Origin: Chloroflexota bacterium
Lineage (GTDB): Bacteria; Chloroflexota; Anaerolineae; Promineifilales; Promineifilaceae
Reading direction: 5' to 3'
Assembly: GCA_013112725.1 (NCBI GenBank)
Contig: JABFFZ010000001.1
Coordinates: forward strand, 62,001 to 126,000
DNA: 64,000 bases
The position numbers and the translations under genes are program-made. Of this stretch, positions 18,854 to 27,548 are shown piece after piece (the first letter of the stretch is position 1; every line of letters begins with the position of its first letter). A model generated the notes under the pieces. The model was not told the DNA's origin and searched no databases. It was given only the letters and a program-made list of their open reading frames with translations.

Positions 18854-18882
18854 TTGCCGGGGGCGGGGCAGTCTGGTAAAAT
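18854..18882 (+). promoter_or_regulatory. Putative promoter of tRNA-Gln
   Basis: TTGCCG (18854-18859), a 17-nt spacer and TAAAAT (18877-18882) make a good sigma-70-type promoter. It would start transcription about 20 nt before the tRNA. Confidence 0.6.
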
Positions 18883-18909
18883 GCCTGCCGGTTACGAGTT
18901 ACCGCCCAT

Positions 18910-18980
18910 TGCGGGATAGTTTAACGGCAGAACCGGCGGCTCTGAACCGTCTAGTCCAGGTTCGAATCCTGGTCCCGCAG
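18910..18980 (+). tRNA. tRNA-Gln (anticodon CTG)
   Basis: A complete cloverleaf of 71 nt. The acceptor TGCGGGA pairs with TCCCGCA. The D-arm contains AGTTTAACGGC. The anticodon stem GGCGG/CCGTC encloses loop CTCTGAA with anticodon CTG. The T-arm CCAGG-TTCGAAT-CCTGG is perfect. CCA is not encoded. The gene is followed by an intrinsic terminator, so it is transcribed alone. Confidence 0.95.
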
Positions 18981-18987
18981 TCAGCAA

Positions 18988-19016
18988 AACCACCCTGAAA
19001 ACGGGTGGTTTTTTTG
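18988..19016 (+). terminator. Intrinsic terminator of tRNA-Gln
   Basis: AACCACCC (18988-18995) pairs with GGGTGGTT (19003-19010), followed by a run of seven T residues. Classic rho-independent form. Confidence 0.9.
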
Positions 19017-19019
19017 CAT

Positions 19020-19100
19020 TGATGCGTGAGGCGTGACGAGTGAGGCGCGTGGTCTCTCTGGTCTCGCATCACTCGTCACTCGTCACTCGTCGCGCATCAC
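19020..19100. repeat. GCGTGAG/CTCGTCA heptamer array with inverted partner
   Basis: Units of the GATGCGTGA and GACGAGTGA type are followed by TCACTCGTCACTCGTCAC-type units, giving a long imperfect hairpin between tRNA-Gln and the 3' end of recO. Same family as 761-807. Confidence 0.7.
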
Positions 19101-19864
19101 GGCCTGGCTTCCTGGCGGAGGCGGTGCAGAAAGTCTACTGATTTCAGGTTGCGCTCCAGAATGTGGGTGAGGTAGGTGTGCATGATATGTTCCAGTTCGG
19201 TATGCACGGGGCGGCGCAGATGGAGTTGTTTAACGGCGTCATACGGCCGTGTCTGCAAAAAACGCAACACTTTCAGGGCCACGGCCGTGATCGGCTGCGC
19301 CCGCCGATCAGCAGTCTGGCATTTGGGGCACAATACCCCACCCAACTCCGCGCTGAAAAATTGATCCTGCTCGGCAATGGTTTCGGCACAAGAAACACAG
19401 GTAAACAACTGCGGCTGGAAGCCGGTCAGGGAAAGCAAACGCAGTTCGTAATAACGGGCGGGCAGCAGCATCTCTTCATCGGCGGCAAACCAGCCCAGGG
19501 CATCGGCCAAAAGCTGGTACAGGCCCAGGTGTTTGTCATGCTCCACCGTGAAGCGATCCAGCAGTTCCACCGCATATGAAGCGTAAGTGGTGCGTACCAG
19601 ATCGGCCCGCAGCGCTGCATACGCTTCCACCATCTCCACCTGGGTGATGATGTCCAGGTCATGCCCTTTGGCAAATAGGAAGTTACTGCGCATGAACAAT
19701 TCCACATGCCCTGTTTTGCGGCTCTGCGGTTTGCGCGCGCCTTTGGCGATGGCTTTCAGCTTGCCCTGTTCGCGGCTGAACAACGTCAGCAGCCGGTCGG
19801 CTTCGCCAAAATCGGAGCGCTTCAATACAATGGCTTCACTGCGGAAAGTTCGTTCTCTGGTCAT
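19097..19864 (-). CDS. recO: DNA repair protein RecO
   Basis: RecO binds single-stranded DNA and, with RecR, loads RecA in the RecFOR pathway of recombinational repair. The 255-residue product has the N-terminal OB-fold pattern (RSEAIVLKRSDFGEADRLLT, then REQGKLKAIAKGARK) and a helical C-terminal half. That half carries a four-cysteine zinc site, CVSC and CPKC about 20 residues apart. The start at 19864 matches the family's beginning; 15 further residues of open frame upstream are repeat-coded and excluded. It is divergent from a GNAT gene across a repeat hairpin. Confidence 0.93.
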   Translation of the reverse strand: MTRERTFRSEAIVLKRSDFGEADRLLTLFSREQGKLKAIAKGARKPQSRKTGHVELFMRSNFLFAKGHDLDIITQVEMVEAYAALRADLVRTTYASYAVELLDRFTVEHDKHLGLYQLLADALGWFAADEEMLLPARYYELRLLSLTGFQPQLFTCVSCAETIAEQDQFFSAELGGVLCPKCQTADRRAQPITAVALKVLRFLQTRPYDAVKQLHLRRPVHTELEHIMHTYLTHILERNLKSVDFLHRLRQEARP

Positions 19865-19874
19865 GGGAGTGGTT

Positions 19875-19915
19875 GGGTAATTGCGTAATTGGATAGGATA
19901 ATTACGCAATTACCC
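19875..19915. repeat. GTAATTG-type 16-bp hairpin between divergent genes
   Basis: GGGTAATTGCGTAATT at 19875-19890 pairs perfectly with 19900-19915; further units run to about 19928. It lies between two divergent starts, so this family cannot be only a terminator. Confidence 0.8.
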
Positions 19916-19969
19916 AATTACGCAATTACATTCTCATCCAAGTGTAACACCAAGCAGGAGGTAGAGAAA

Positions 19970-20461
19970 ATGGCAATCACAATCCAGCCAATTGAGGCGA
20001 GTGACCAGGAGTGGGTGCGAGGGTTTTTATGGCAGCAGGCGGGCAATACACGCATGGTGTCACGCGGGCGGCTGCACCAGTGTGACGAACTGCCCGGTTT
20101 TATCGGCAGCCTGGATGGGCAGCGGGCGGGGTTGGTAACGGTGCGGCTAGACGGCCGTAACTGCGAAATTGTAACGCTGCATACGGCCGTACACGGGCAG
20201 GGTCTCGGCTCTGCACTACTGGTTGCCGCGGCTGACTATGCCCGGCAGCACGGCTGCCAGCGCGCCTGGCTGATCACCACCAACGACAATGAACCGGCCA
20301 TTCGTTTTTATACCAATCGCGGGTGGCGGTTGACGGCCGTGCATAAAAACGCCCTGGCCCAATCTCGCCTGCTCAAGCCGGAAATCCCGCTGCTGGGGTT
20401 GGATGGCGTCCCGATTGAAGATGAGTTGGAGTTTGAGTTGCGGTTGGAAGAGGGAGATTGA
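19970..20461 (+). CDS. GNAT family N-acetyltransferase
   Basis: A 163-residue single-domain acetyl-CoA-dependent acetyltransferase. The acetyl-CoA binding motif A reads VHGQGLGSALLVAAADYAR, followed by LITTNDNEPAIRFYTNRGW, the usual motif B end. The acceptor cannot be told from sequence. AGGAGG lies 9 nt before ATG 19970, which fixes the start; 27 further open codons upstream are repeat-derived. Confidence 0.88.
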   Translation: MAITIQPIEASDQEWVRGFLWQQAGNTRMVSRGRLHQCDELPGFIGSLDGQRAGLVTVRLDGRNCEIVTLHTAVHGQGLGSALLVAAADYARQHGCQRAWLITTNDNEPAIRFYTNRGWRLTAVHKNALAQSRLLKPEIPLLGLDGVPIEDELEFELRLEEGD

Positions 20462-20491
20462 GAGACAGGTCACGCATCACCCATCACGCCT

Positions 20492-21667
20492 CTACCGATC
20501 ATACCCCGTCAATTCCACGTAACCCCGCCCGGAAATAGCTTCACCGGTTAGGGCGCCGGTGTATGCTACCGCCCCTTCCCAATAGGTGGTGTTGAGGCTG
20601 AGTTCCTGGTTGGGCATGAGGGGCACGGCCGTTAACTCCAACCCAACTCTCGGTATTTTCAACTCCCACCCGGCGGGGTAGGTAATGCCGGTGGCCGGGC
20701 TGCGCCACGTATCCGTCACGGTCAGTTCCATGTCGGCTGTGGTCAGGGTAGTGGTTTCGCCGTCAGCGGTTATCCAGGTACCGATGGAGTAGGGGCTGGC
20801 ACGGCCGTCGGCCTCCCGGATTTGCCCCACCATCAGCGCCGCGCCATTGTCTAACTGTGCCGCAAACCAATCCCAGCCCACCGCATCCCGCGTCAGGGCG
20901 CTGGTGCCATACTCATGGTCTTTCCAACTCACGCCGCTGACGGTGAATGTCTGCTCGCCAATTTGCACCGTGCCGGTGGTAGGCTGCTGCACAAAGGAGT
21001 AGTAGTAGCTGGCGTTGCCCGGCTCTGGCCCTTTCTGGCTCAGCCCGGCGTCGCCATGCAAAATGGGCGGCAGCGTTTGGCGCAGTTGCAGTTCAATGGC
21101 GACTGCGCCGCTGCGCGCCGCCAGTTGCACCACGCCCGGTTCTATTTCCATCGCCGACCAATCTTCAATCCATACCCGGTACGGTTCCGCCTGCGCCCCG
21201 GCCAATCCGGCGCTGCCCCGGCTGAACTTCTCCTGCTGGTAGAACTGCCCGCCGGTGATGTCGCTGACCGTAAAGTGGGCGAAGTAAACCTGGTTGGTGC
21301 GCCAGTTAGAGGGAGGAGATGGCAGATTGGAGATGGGAGATTGGTTGTCAGCCGCCAACGCCCGCCGGAAGATGGTGAACTGGTAGCCAAACTCACGGCC
21401 GTCTCCTTGACGGCCGTCCACCGTCTGCAAATTGCCCGTGTAATACCACCACTCGGTCTGGTATGCGTCGTGGGCTGCCAGATCACGCGGGAACCGGATG
21501 TCCTCCGGTTCGGTGGCGCGAGCAAAACCGGCGTTCACCTCGCCGGAAAGATAGCTGGTAACGCTGGCGGACACGGCCGTTGCTGCCCCCATCGCTCGTT
21601 GCTGCTGCCGCCACCAACCGACAGCTATTATCAGAATCACCACCAGAAAAACAAGGTATCGTTTCAT
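20492..21667 (-). CDS. AttH/CrtC-like lipocalin-fold exported protein
   Basis: A 391-residue protein with an N-terminal hydrophobic segment (about 4-18), probably secreted or anchored. The core resembles the AttH domain shared with hydroxyneurosporene synthase CrtC. Visible segments are YQTEWWYYTGNL, FGYQFTIFRRAL, YFAHFTVSD, GVSWKDHEYG and VGWDWFAAQL. Such genes often accompany ABC systems with FtsX-type permeases; one lies 3 kb away but is not contiguous. Residues about 108-120 (SPISNLPSPPSN) come from a GAGATTGG-type repeat placed in a loop. An enzymatic role is unproven. Confidence 0.75.
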   Translation of the reverse strand: MKRYLVFLVVILIIAVGWWRQQQRAMGAATAVSASVTSYLSGEVNAGFARATEPEDIRFPRDLAAHDAYQTEWWYYTGNLQTVDGRQGDGREFGYQFTIFRRALAADNQSPISNLPSPPSNWRTNQVYFAHFTVSDITGGQFYQQEKFSRGSAGLAGAQAEPYRVWIEDWSAMEIEPGVVQLAARSGAVAIELQLRQTLPPILHGDAGLSQKGPEPGNASYYYSFVQQPTTGTVQIGEQTFTVSGVSWKDHEYGTSALTRDAVGWDWFAAQLDNGAALMVGQIREADGRASPYSIGTWITADGETTTLTTADMELTVTDTWRSPATGITYPAGWELKIPRVGLELTAVPLMPNQELSLNTTYWEGAVAYTGALTGEAISGRGYVELTGYDR

Positions 21668-21847
21668 ATGTTGTGGAGAGTAGCCTCAAATTCCCTGGCG
21701 TCAACTGGCACACAGGAAATAATTATCCTCATCAGGAGTAGTGTGCCAGACACGCTCGGCCATATGCCGGCTATCTTTTGGAATTCAGGTCGAAGTGGGG
21801 ATAAAGTAGCGTATGGAGATTAAGACCAAATGATGGAGGTACAGATG

Positions 21848-22672
21848 ATGACAAATGAAAACACGGCGATTTTGTATGAGCGCGACGGCCGTATCGCCCG
21901 CATTACCCTGAACCGGCCTGAAAAGCTCAACGCTATCAATGAAACGATGCCACAGGAGTTGCGCACGGCCGTGCAGCGGGCCAACCAGGATGACGCCGTG
22001 CATGTGATCGTGTTGAGCGGGGCCGGGCGGGCCTTTTGCAGCGGCTATGACCTGGAGATTTTTGCCGAACGGCCACGCCCCGTGCCCGGCAGCCAGGAGA
22101 TGCCCTGGGACCCGATGGTGGATTACCAGTTGATGGGCGAAAATACGGCCTGTTTTATGAGCCTGTGGCGCAGTCTCAAACCTGTTATCTGCCAGGTGCA
22201 GGGTTTTGCCGTGGCTGGGGGCAGCGATATTGCCTTGTGCTGCGACCTGATCCTCATGGCGGAGGAAGCGCAAATTGGCTACCCACCGGCGCGGGTGTGG
22301 GGCTGCCCGACAACGGCGATGTGGGTCTACCGGGTGGGCGCGGAACAGGCCAAACGGCTGCTGCTGACGGGGGATTTGATTGACGGCCGTACCGCTGCCG
22401 CCATTGGTCTGGTGAGCGAAGCAGTTCCTTCCGATCAACTGGAGGCGCGGGTGGAAGAACTGGCGCAACGTATGGCTGCTGTGCCCAAGAACCAGTTGAT
22501 GATGCACAAACTGCTGGTGAACCAGGCTTATGCCAATATGGGGCTGGAAAGTACGCAACTGCTGGCCACGCTCTTTGACGGCATGGCCCGCCATTCGCCG
22601 GAGGGGGTAGCCTTCAAAGTGCGGGCGGAAGCGGTGGGTTTCAAGCAGGCGGTGCGGGAGAGGGATGGGTAA
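21848..22672 (+). CDS. Enoyl-CoA hydratase/isomerase (crotonase) family protein
   Basis: A 274-residue crotonase-fold enzyme acting on acyl-CoA thioesters. The CoA-binding and oxyanion-hole segments are present: ITLNRPEKLNAIN, GAGRAFCSGYDL and VQGFAVAGGSDIALCCDL. The position that often holds a catalytic Glu after the second hole reads IGYPPARVWGCP, without that Glu. Dehydration chemistry of the classical hydratase is therefore uncertain; an isomerase, thioesterase or hydrolase-like activity is possible. GGAGGT lies 7 nt before ATG 21848; a start at 21845 is nearly equivalent. Confidence 0.85.
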   Translation: MTNENTAILYERDGRIARITLNRPEKLNAINETMPQELRTAVQRANQDDAVHVIVLSGAGRAFCSGYDLEIFAERPRPVPGSQEMPWDPMVDYQLMGENTACFMSLWRSLKPVICQVQGFAVAGGSDIALCCDLILMAEEAQIGYPPARVWGCPTTAMWVYRVGAEQAKRLLLTGDLIDGRTAAAIGLVSEAVPSDQLEARVEELAQRMAAVPKNQLMMHKLLVNQAYANMGLESTQLLATLFDGMARHSPEGVAFKVRAEAVGFKQAVRERDG

Positions 22673-22691
22673 CCAGAAAATTGAGTAATTA

Positions 22692-22728
22692 AGTAATTGA
22701 GTAATTGGGTACCAATTACTCAATTACT
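22692..22728. terminator. 17-bp GTAATTG-type hairpin between convergent genes
   Basis: A perfect 17-bp inverted repeat (22692-22708 with 22712-22728) has a 3-nt centre, between convergent genes. Likely a bidirectional terminator or a structured repeat. Confidence 0.65.
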
Positions 22729-22738
22729 CCATTACTTT

Positions 22739-22993
22739 CTATGGCCGTGTGGCCTCTTCCAATTTCGCCAGATAGATGAGGGCGTCTACGGCCGTGTCGC
22801 CGCACATCTCTTTGTTGGCTTGCAGCCGGTTGCAGACGGCGGGCCGGTCAGGGTGGCCAAAGATGGCGCAGCGATTATCGGCCGTGAGTTGCACGCAGCG
22901 CACACCCGCCGGTTTGCCATGCGGCATACCGGGGATGGGGGAAGAGATAGACGGGGCAATACAACAAGCCCCACAACCGGCGCGACATTCCAT
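22739..22993 (-). CDS. YkgJ-family cysteine cluster protein (YeiW-like, UPF0153)
   Basis: An 84-residue protein with the Cys pattern CRAGCGACC near the N-terminus, later CVQL, CAIFG, VCNRLQ and MCG. It closely resembles the short E. coli YeiW type, including [13 protein letters not shown] and the C-terminal [10 protein letters not shown]. The cysteines are thought to bind a metal, perhaps zinc or iron; the function is unknown. Start 22993 is chosen because the family begins at MECRAGC; 8 upstream residues look non-coding. Confidence 0.88.
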   Translation of the reverse strand: MECRAGCGACCIAPSISSPIPGMPHGKPAGVRCVQLTADNRCAIFGHPDRPAVCNRLQANKEMCGDTAVDALIYLAKLEEATRP

Positions 22994-23012
22994 AGGTGAA
23001 AAAGCCAGGTAA

Positions 23013-23043
23013 GACATCCGATTTCTTCAAGAAATCGGATGTC
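23013..23043. repeat. 31-nt perfect palindrome
   Basis: Fifteen bases, GACATCCGATTTCTT, and their exact complement flank a single central C. It lies between two minus-strand genes and could act as terminator of the upstream methyltransferase gene or as a dispersed palindromic element. Confidence 0.85.
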
Positions 23044-23053
23044 TGATTTCGAT

Positions 23054-23961
23054 TTACTGATTATGGATGTATTGATCAGCCAGGTTAGAAATACCAGTGT
23101 CCATCTGGTAGGTCTCCATGGTTTCCATCAGCATTTGCCAACCCTGATCTGTTACAGGCTCGTACCGAAATAAGTGCGTTTGCCACTGGCTGAGAGGGCT
23201 TTGGCCGGTGCGCTGGAAGTGAGCCAGGGCGGATTGGGCATTGAGAATTTGGTCGGCGGCAGCGAGGTGGCGGAATTCGTGGAGCGGGCCGCCGGCCTGT
23301 TCTTCGGCGGCGTACAGCTCCGCGCAGTGGTACAGGTCGGGGCGCTGCATGTCAAAGGGGACCCAGTCGGTGCTGGCCAGCAGGCCGCCATAGGTGAAGC
23401 CGGTGACTTCCTGGGTCAGGCGGTGGATGCGGATACGGCCGTACTGGTATGACACGCTCAAAAACAGCACCCCTCCTGGCTTCAGGAACGGCCGTGCGCC
23501 CTCCAGCACCAACCGGCGAAAACCAAAGCCATCATCCCCTTCGCTGGTGGGTGGGTTTGCCAGGATGAAGTCTATGCGCCCGGCATAGGCTGAAAGCGCG
23601 GCTTGATCGGCGGCAGCAAAGGGGGTGTACGAGTCGGCCAGTAAAAAGGTCAGGCGGTCGGCCACGCCATTCACCACGGCGTTGTGCTGTGCGGCGGCAA
23701 TGTTGGCGGGGTCAATGTCCAGGCCAATGATGTGGCTGACGGTGGGGATTTGCACGGCCGTTAACCCCAAACAACCCGTGCCGCAGCCCCAATCCAGCCC
23801 CAAGCCCGCCAGCAAATGGCGGTGTAGGCCAATCGTTTGCAGGGCAATACGGCTGGCAGGTGCAGGGCAAAAGCGCCTGGTGGCTGGTGAATCTCAATTT
23901 CGCCAAACCCGCCGGTATCGGAGTTTGTCAGGTGAACGGGATTTTCGGGTGTGATAGTCAT
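23054..23961 (-). pseudogene. Class I SAM-dependent methyltransferase with a 1-nt frameshift
   Basis: The main open part (from about 23865 down to 23054) has the SAM-binding motif LDWGCGTGCLGL, the acidic IGLDIDP and the catalytic-type FILANPP typical of small-molecule, rRNA or N-methylating enzymes. The N-terminal part lies in another frame from ATG 23961 (MTITPENPVHL, then EIEIHQPPGAFA). Adding one C in the run at about 23865-23867 joins both into a continuous protein of about 300 residues. So it is either recently inactivated or a sequencing error. The ATG abuts the 88-bp repeat. The substrate is unknown. Confidence 0.75.
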
Positions 23962-23962
23962 A

Positions 23963-24050
23963 ACTGGGGTCTGGCGAATCCTAGAGTTGTCTAATTTTTC
24001 TCACGAGTAGCGAACAATAAAACAACATGTGAAATTTGACAACTCTCTCT
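23963..24050 (-). repeat. 88-bp dispersed repeat with 15-bp stem, copy 2
   Basis: Reverse-complement copy of 9086-9173 with 6 substitutions and no gaps. The stem here has one mismatch. It starts 1 nt upstream of the methyltransferase ATG, so it must carry or displace that gene's leader. Confidence 0.85.
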
Positions 24051-24077
24051 GTATTTGGGCATGGCCGGATTATAACG

Positions 24078-24590
24078 CTAAAACGTTACCGGTGGGCTGC
24101 TCAGGATAAAAGCGATCATGACCAGCATCATCAGCATCAGCAACACGGCCGTGCCCCACCATATCCACGTTCCCTGGCCGACAGCCGGCTTCAGGCTGGC
24201 CTCTAGCGGATTGGCCGGATTGTAAAAGACAGGTACCATGCTTCCTACCGGGTAATGAGCAGCCGTTTTTTCGGCGGGGCCGCGATCGGAGGAGAGTACA
24301 CGGTCGCCAAAATGGAGGCGTTCGCTGCGGTAACGACGGCCGTTTACTTCATATTCAACTACTACCTGTGCCTCATACCGCCGGGCCGGGCTAACCCGAT
24401 GAGACGTATAGCGACGGGTGCGCACCCATTCCTCCTGTATCCCAGAGTAGACAACCCAACCCGTTGTTTGCGGCCAGCGCTGGGCAGTTAACGCCTGCTG
24501 CTGGCTGGCCCAGGCCCTCTGCGCTACCACCACGACAGCCAGACCCATAGGCAGCCCAATGAGCAAGATCAAAATAAAGCGAAAATCCAT
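24078..24590 (-). CDS. DUF3592 family membrane protein
   Basis: A 170-residue protein with an N-terminal transmembrane helix (about 4-22), a soluble middle part and a C-terminal helix (about 142-165). The middle shows the DUF3592 features VVYSGIQ, VEYEVNGRRYRSERL and YPVGSMVPVFYNPANP. DUF3592 proteins are widespread and of unknown function. The start at 24590 (MDFRFILILL) is preferred to an upstream TTG frame extension. Confidence 0.8.
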   Translation of the reverse strand: MDFRFILILLIGLPMGLAVVVVAQRAWASQQQALTAQRWPQTTGWVVYSGIQEEWVRTRRYTSHRVSPARRYEAQVVVEYEVNGRRYRSERLHFGDRVLSSDRGPAEKTAAHYPVGSMVPVFYNPANPLEASLKPAVGQGTWIWWGTAVLLMLMMLVMIAFILSSPPVTF

Positions 24591-24918
24591 GCCAGGAGTA
24601 TAAATTTGCGATTGCCGGCGTGTCAAATAGCCTTTGATATCCTTAGGGTAATCACATATTCCTCAATGCGGCAGATAAATCTGCACCAGCAGAGGGCGAA
24701 GCCCACCTTCGTGGGCTGAGTTCCAGTCGGCGAAGGCCGACTTTGCCTTTTGCAGCCGCAGGGCGAAGCGTTGCCTGAGTGACATTTTAATCGCCAGGAA
24801 TTAAGTATGCGATTGCGATTACCCTGTACAACTATGGCTATGCCTTGCTCTATGCTGAAAATGTTGCTGCGATACATCCCGCCAGACGCTCGTTGCAAGA
24901 ATTGTGGACAAAAGAAGG
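24591..24918. other. Intergenic region with a double-hairpin repeat
   Basis: 328 nt between two minus-strand genes. The centre holds AGCCCAC-CTTC-GTGGGCT and AGTCGGC-GAAG-GCCGACT inside an outer AGGGCGAAG/CTTTGCC pairing (about 24691-24752). This is the architecture seen at 45-95 and 28507-28560. I see no coding region. Confidence 0.55.
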
Positions 24919-27483
24919 TCACTCTTCGCGCACGGCCGTAGCCACCACCATTCGCCCCAACCGCAGCGCCGGGTATATGCCGGCCAGCAGGGCGGCCGTG
25001 AGAGCGACGGCAAATGCCTGGGCAAAGTAGACCGGGTTCAGGCTTATTTGCAGCGTCCAGCCAAAGGAACGCACGTTGATGACGTAAATGAGAATCCAGG
25101 CCAGCACGGTGCCGGTGGGTAGGGCCAGCAGCCCGGCCAGGCTGCCCATCAGCCCTGTTTCCAGCAGCGTCAGCCCCCAAAGCTGGCGCACGGTCATGCC
25201 GGTGGCGCGCAGCACGCCCCATTCGCGGGCGCGTTCCAGTTGCAGGCTCATCAGGGCACTGAGGATGCCAATAAAGGCGACGACCACCGCCAGCAGGCGC
25301 AGCGCCGCCGTAATGGCAAAGGTGCGGTCGAAAATCTCCAACGCCCCGGCACGCACACGCTGGTTGGATTGAATGGTGAGGTCGTTACGGCCGTTAAACT
25401 GCATCTGCATCTTGTTCACCACTTCATCCACATCGGCCCCCGCCGCCACAAACAGCCCCATCGTAGAGATGGTCGTATCGTCCCACAGTTCCCGGTACAG
25501 TGATTGCCCCATGTACACTCGCCCCTGGTCGGTGGTGTAATCGTAGGTCACGGCCAGCACGGGGAAGGTGCGTTCCCCGGCGGGTGTGGCGATGGTGATG
25601 GGCGGCGGCGGCAGCCCCAGATTTTCCCGTTGCAGCAGTGGTTCGGTGATGAAGATGCCTTCGCCCACCAGCAGCTTTTCCCAGGCAGAGTCCCTACCCT
25701 CGGCCAGCCATAGGTAGCGCCGGTTGCCGTTGGAGACGTCGCCGTCCACGGCGATCAGGTCGGCCGCCAGGTCATAATCGGGCAGGGTGATGGGCAGTTC
25801 GCGGGCGGTGACGGCCCAGGCGACACCGGGGGTGTTCACGGCCGTGTCCCGCACATCTGCCGCCAATACCCCGCCAATTTCGCTGTTGGTCAGGCGCGGC
25901 GTGGAGAGGAAGATGTCCGCTTGCAGGGTGTCACTGAGCCACACATCCACCGTGTTGCGAAAGGAGCCAATCATCACCGAGACGCCGACGATGACGGAGA
26001 CGGCCACCATCAGGGCGGCAATGGCGATGGAGGTGCGGCTGAGGGAACGGGTAATGTCACGGGGAGCCATACGTCCCAAGACGCCAAACAGGCGAGTGCT
26101 GAGTGGGGTGATCAGAGGCATGAGTACGGCCGTGAGCGGCGGCGTCAGCAGGGCGAAGCCAAACAAAATGGCAAACAAGCCGGCAAAGGCGGTCATCAAT
26201 GAACCGGGAATGCGCAAGAGCAAAGCGCCGATTCCTACCATCACCAGCCAGCCCAACAGCAGCCAGGGCAGCAGGCGGCGCGCCTTGCTTTCTAGGGTGG
26301 AGCGGTGCAGCACGGTGGCGGGAGAGGTTTGCATCGCTTCCCAGGCGGGCAAGAGGGAGGCAAACAGCGCCGCAACCATGCCCAAAACCAGTCCCAAGAT
26401 CAGCGATCCCCAGGGAATGGTCACATCTTGCACATTAAGGGCGAAGTAGAGGTCGTTGATCGTTTGCGTTACCAGCCGCACCATGCCTCGCCCCAAAATG
26501 ACGCCAGCGCCCAGTCCCAGCAGCCCGCCAATCAGGCTGAGGACGGCCGCTTCCATCAGAATCAGGTGCAGCAGTTGGCCGCCAGTAACACCTAGACTGC
26601 GCAAAATGCCGAACAACGGCCGTCGCTGTACCACGCTAAAACTGACGGTGTTGTAGATGAGAAACATGCCCACCACCAGCGCCAGCAGGCTGAGGGCGGT
26701 CAGGTTCAGTTCAAAAGCGGCGGTCATTTGTTGGATGGTGTTGCTGCGGGCGGCGGCCGTTTCCAGGCGCACGCCGGGCGGCAGGGTGGGGGTCAGCGCC
26801 GCGACCTGTGCTTCCATCAAAATCAGGTCAATGTGGCTGAGACGGCCGTGCATGTCCAATATCTCCTGGGCGTTGGCGATGTCGGTGAAAAGCAAGCTGC
26901 CCAGGGCGCGGCGGTTGACTTCGCTGCTGGGGGTGAGCAGGCCAACGATGCGCAGGGGGGTGGCACGGCCGTTAACCATGATCGTGACCACATCGCCCAA
27001 ATCCAGCCCATACTGCGCCGCCAGTGGCTGCGAGAGGATGACGGTGTTAGGTTCGGCCAGAAAGGCGGCCCATCCGTCACCCGCCACACTCCCTTCCGCC
27101 TGTCCGGGCGCGCCGAAATAGTCGCGGAAGGGTGGCTCGGCAAAGAGGTCAATGCCCACCAGCCGCATGAGCTGGTTATCCAGTTCGGCCGCCAATACAT
27201 ACCCTTCCACCACCGGCGCGGCGGGAGCAATTCCCTGGGCCACGCGCAGGCGGGTGTAGAGCGTCTCGTCCAGGCTGCCGCTGCCTACCAGCCGGTGGCT
27301 GGCCTTGCCGGTGATGGCATTGGTGGAAAGCTGAAAGGCGCGGCTGGCCGATTCGCTGGCCAGGTCAATGGAGACCATCATGGCCACGCCAATAGCTACG
27401 CCCAGGATAAAGAGAATGGTCTGGAACGGCCGTCGGCGCAGGCGGCGATAGGCGGTGCGGTACAGGGGGCGGTTGTTGATCAT
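24919..27483 (-). CDS. FtsX-like ABC transporter permease (two permease domains)
   Basis: An 854-residue membrane protein of the MacB/LolC-like class. One N-terminal helix (about 18-40) precedes a periplasm-type large domain, then a three-helix FtsX module (about 250-400). A second helix-domain-three-helix unit ends at the C-terminus. Segments such as IALAALMVAVSVIVGVSVMIG and the final LLAGIYPALRLGRM are typical. It needs an ATPase partner; none is adjacent. The orphan MacB/LolD-like ATPase at 30821 or an unlinked gene may serve. The likely role is mechanotransmission or lipoprotein/peptide export. The start at 27483 (MINNRPLYRTA) is preferred; upstream open codons lie in a repeat. Confidence 0.87.
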   Translation of the reverse strand: MINNRPLYRTAYRRLRRRPFQTILFILGVAIGVAMMVSIDLASESASRAFQLSTNAITGKASHRLVGSGSLDETLYTRLRVAQGIAPAAPVVEGYVLAAELDNQLMRLVGIDLFAEPPFRDYFGAPGQAEGSVAGDGWAAFLAEPNTVILSQPLAAQYGLDLGDVVTIMVNGRATPLRIVGLLTPSSEVNRRALGSLLFTDIANAQEILDMHGRLSHIDLILMEAQVAALTPTLPPGVRLETAAARSNTIQQMTAAFELNLTALSLLALVVGMFLIYNTVSFSVVQRRPLFGILRSLGVTGGQLLHLILMEAAVLSLIGGLLGLGAGVILGRGMVRLVTQTINDLYFALNVQDVTIPWGSLILGLVLGMVAALFASLLPAWEAMQTSPATVLHRSTLESKARRLLPWLLLGWLVMVGIGALLLRIPGSLMTAFAGLFAILFGFALLTPPLTAVLMPLITPLSTRLFGVLGRMAPRDITRSLSRTSIAIAALMVAVSVIVGVSVMIGSFRNTVDVWLSDTLQADIFLSTPRLTNSEIGGVLAADVRDTAVNTPGVAWAVTARELPITLPDYDLAADLIAVDGDVSNGNRRYLWLAEGRDSAWEKLLVGEGIFITEPLLQRENLGLPPPPITIATPAGERTFPVLAVTYDYTTDQGRVYMGQSLYRELWDDTTISTMGLFVAAGADVDEVVNKMQMQFNGRNDLTIQSNQRVRAGALEIFDRTFAITAALRLLAVVVAFIGILSALMSLQLERAREWGVLRATGMTVRQLWGLTLLETGLMGSLAGLLALPTGTVLAWILIYVINVRSFGWTLQISLNPVYFAQAFAVALTAALLAGIYPALRLGRMVVATAVREE

Positions 27484-27499
27484 AGCGGCAGCAACGTTT

Positions 27500-27548
27500 G
27501 TAGTAGGTACTTTAGCGCCGTCAGAAGGCGATAAATCGCCTGCTACGA
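27500..27548. repeat. GTAGTAGG...CCTGCTAC hairpin, GGCGATAAATCG family
   Basis: Nested pairings GTAGTAGG/CCTGCTAC and TTAGCGCC/GGCGATAA form a stem between the methylase 3' end and the permease start. The inner motif matches 12822-12852. It may terminate the methylase transcript. Confidence 0.65.

Noticed and set aside
26728-27534. Plus-strand open frame opposite the FtsX-type permease
   Set aside because: Gly/His/Gln-rich shadow of a long membrane protein gene; no motif and no ribosome binding site.
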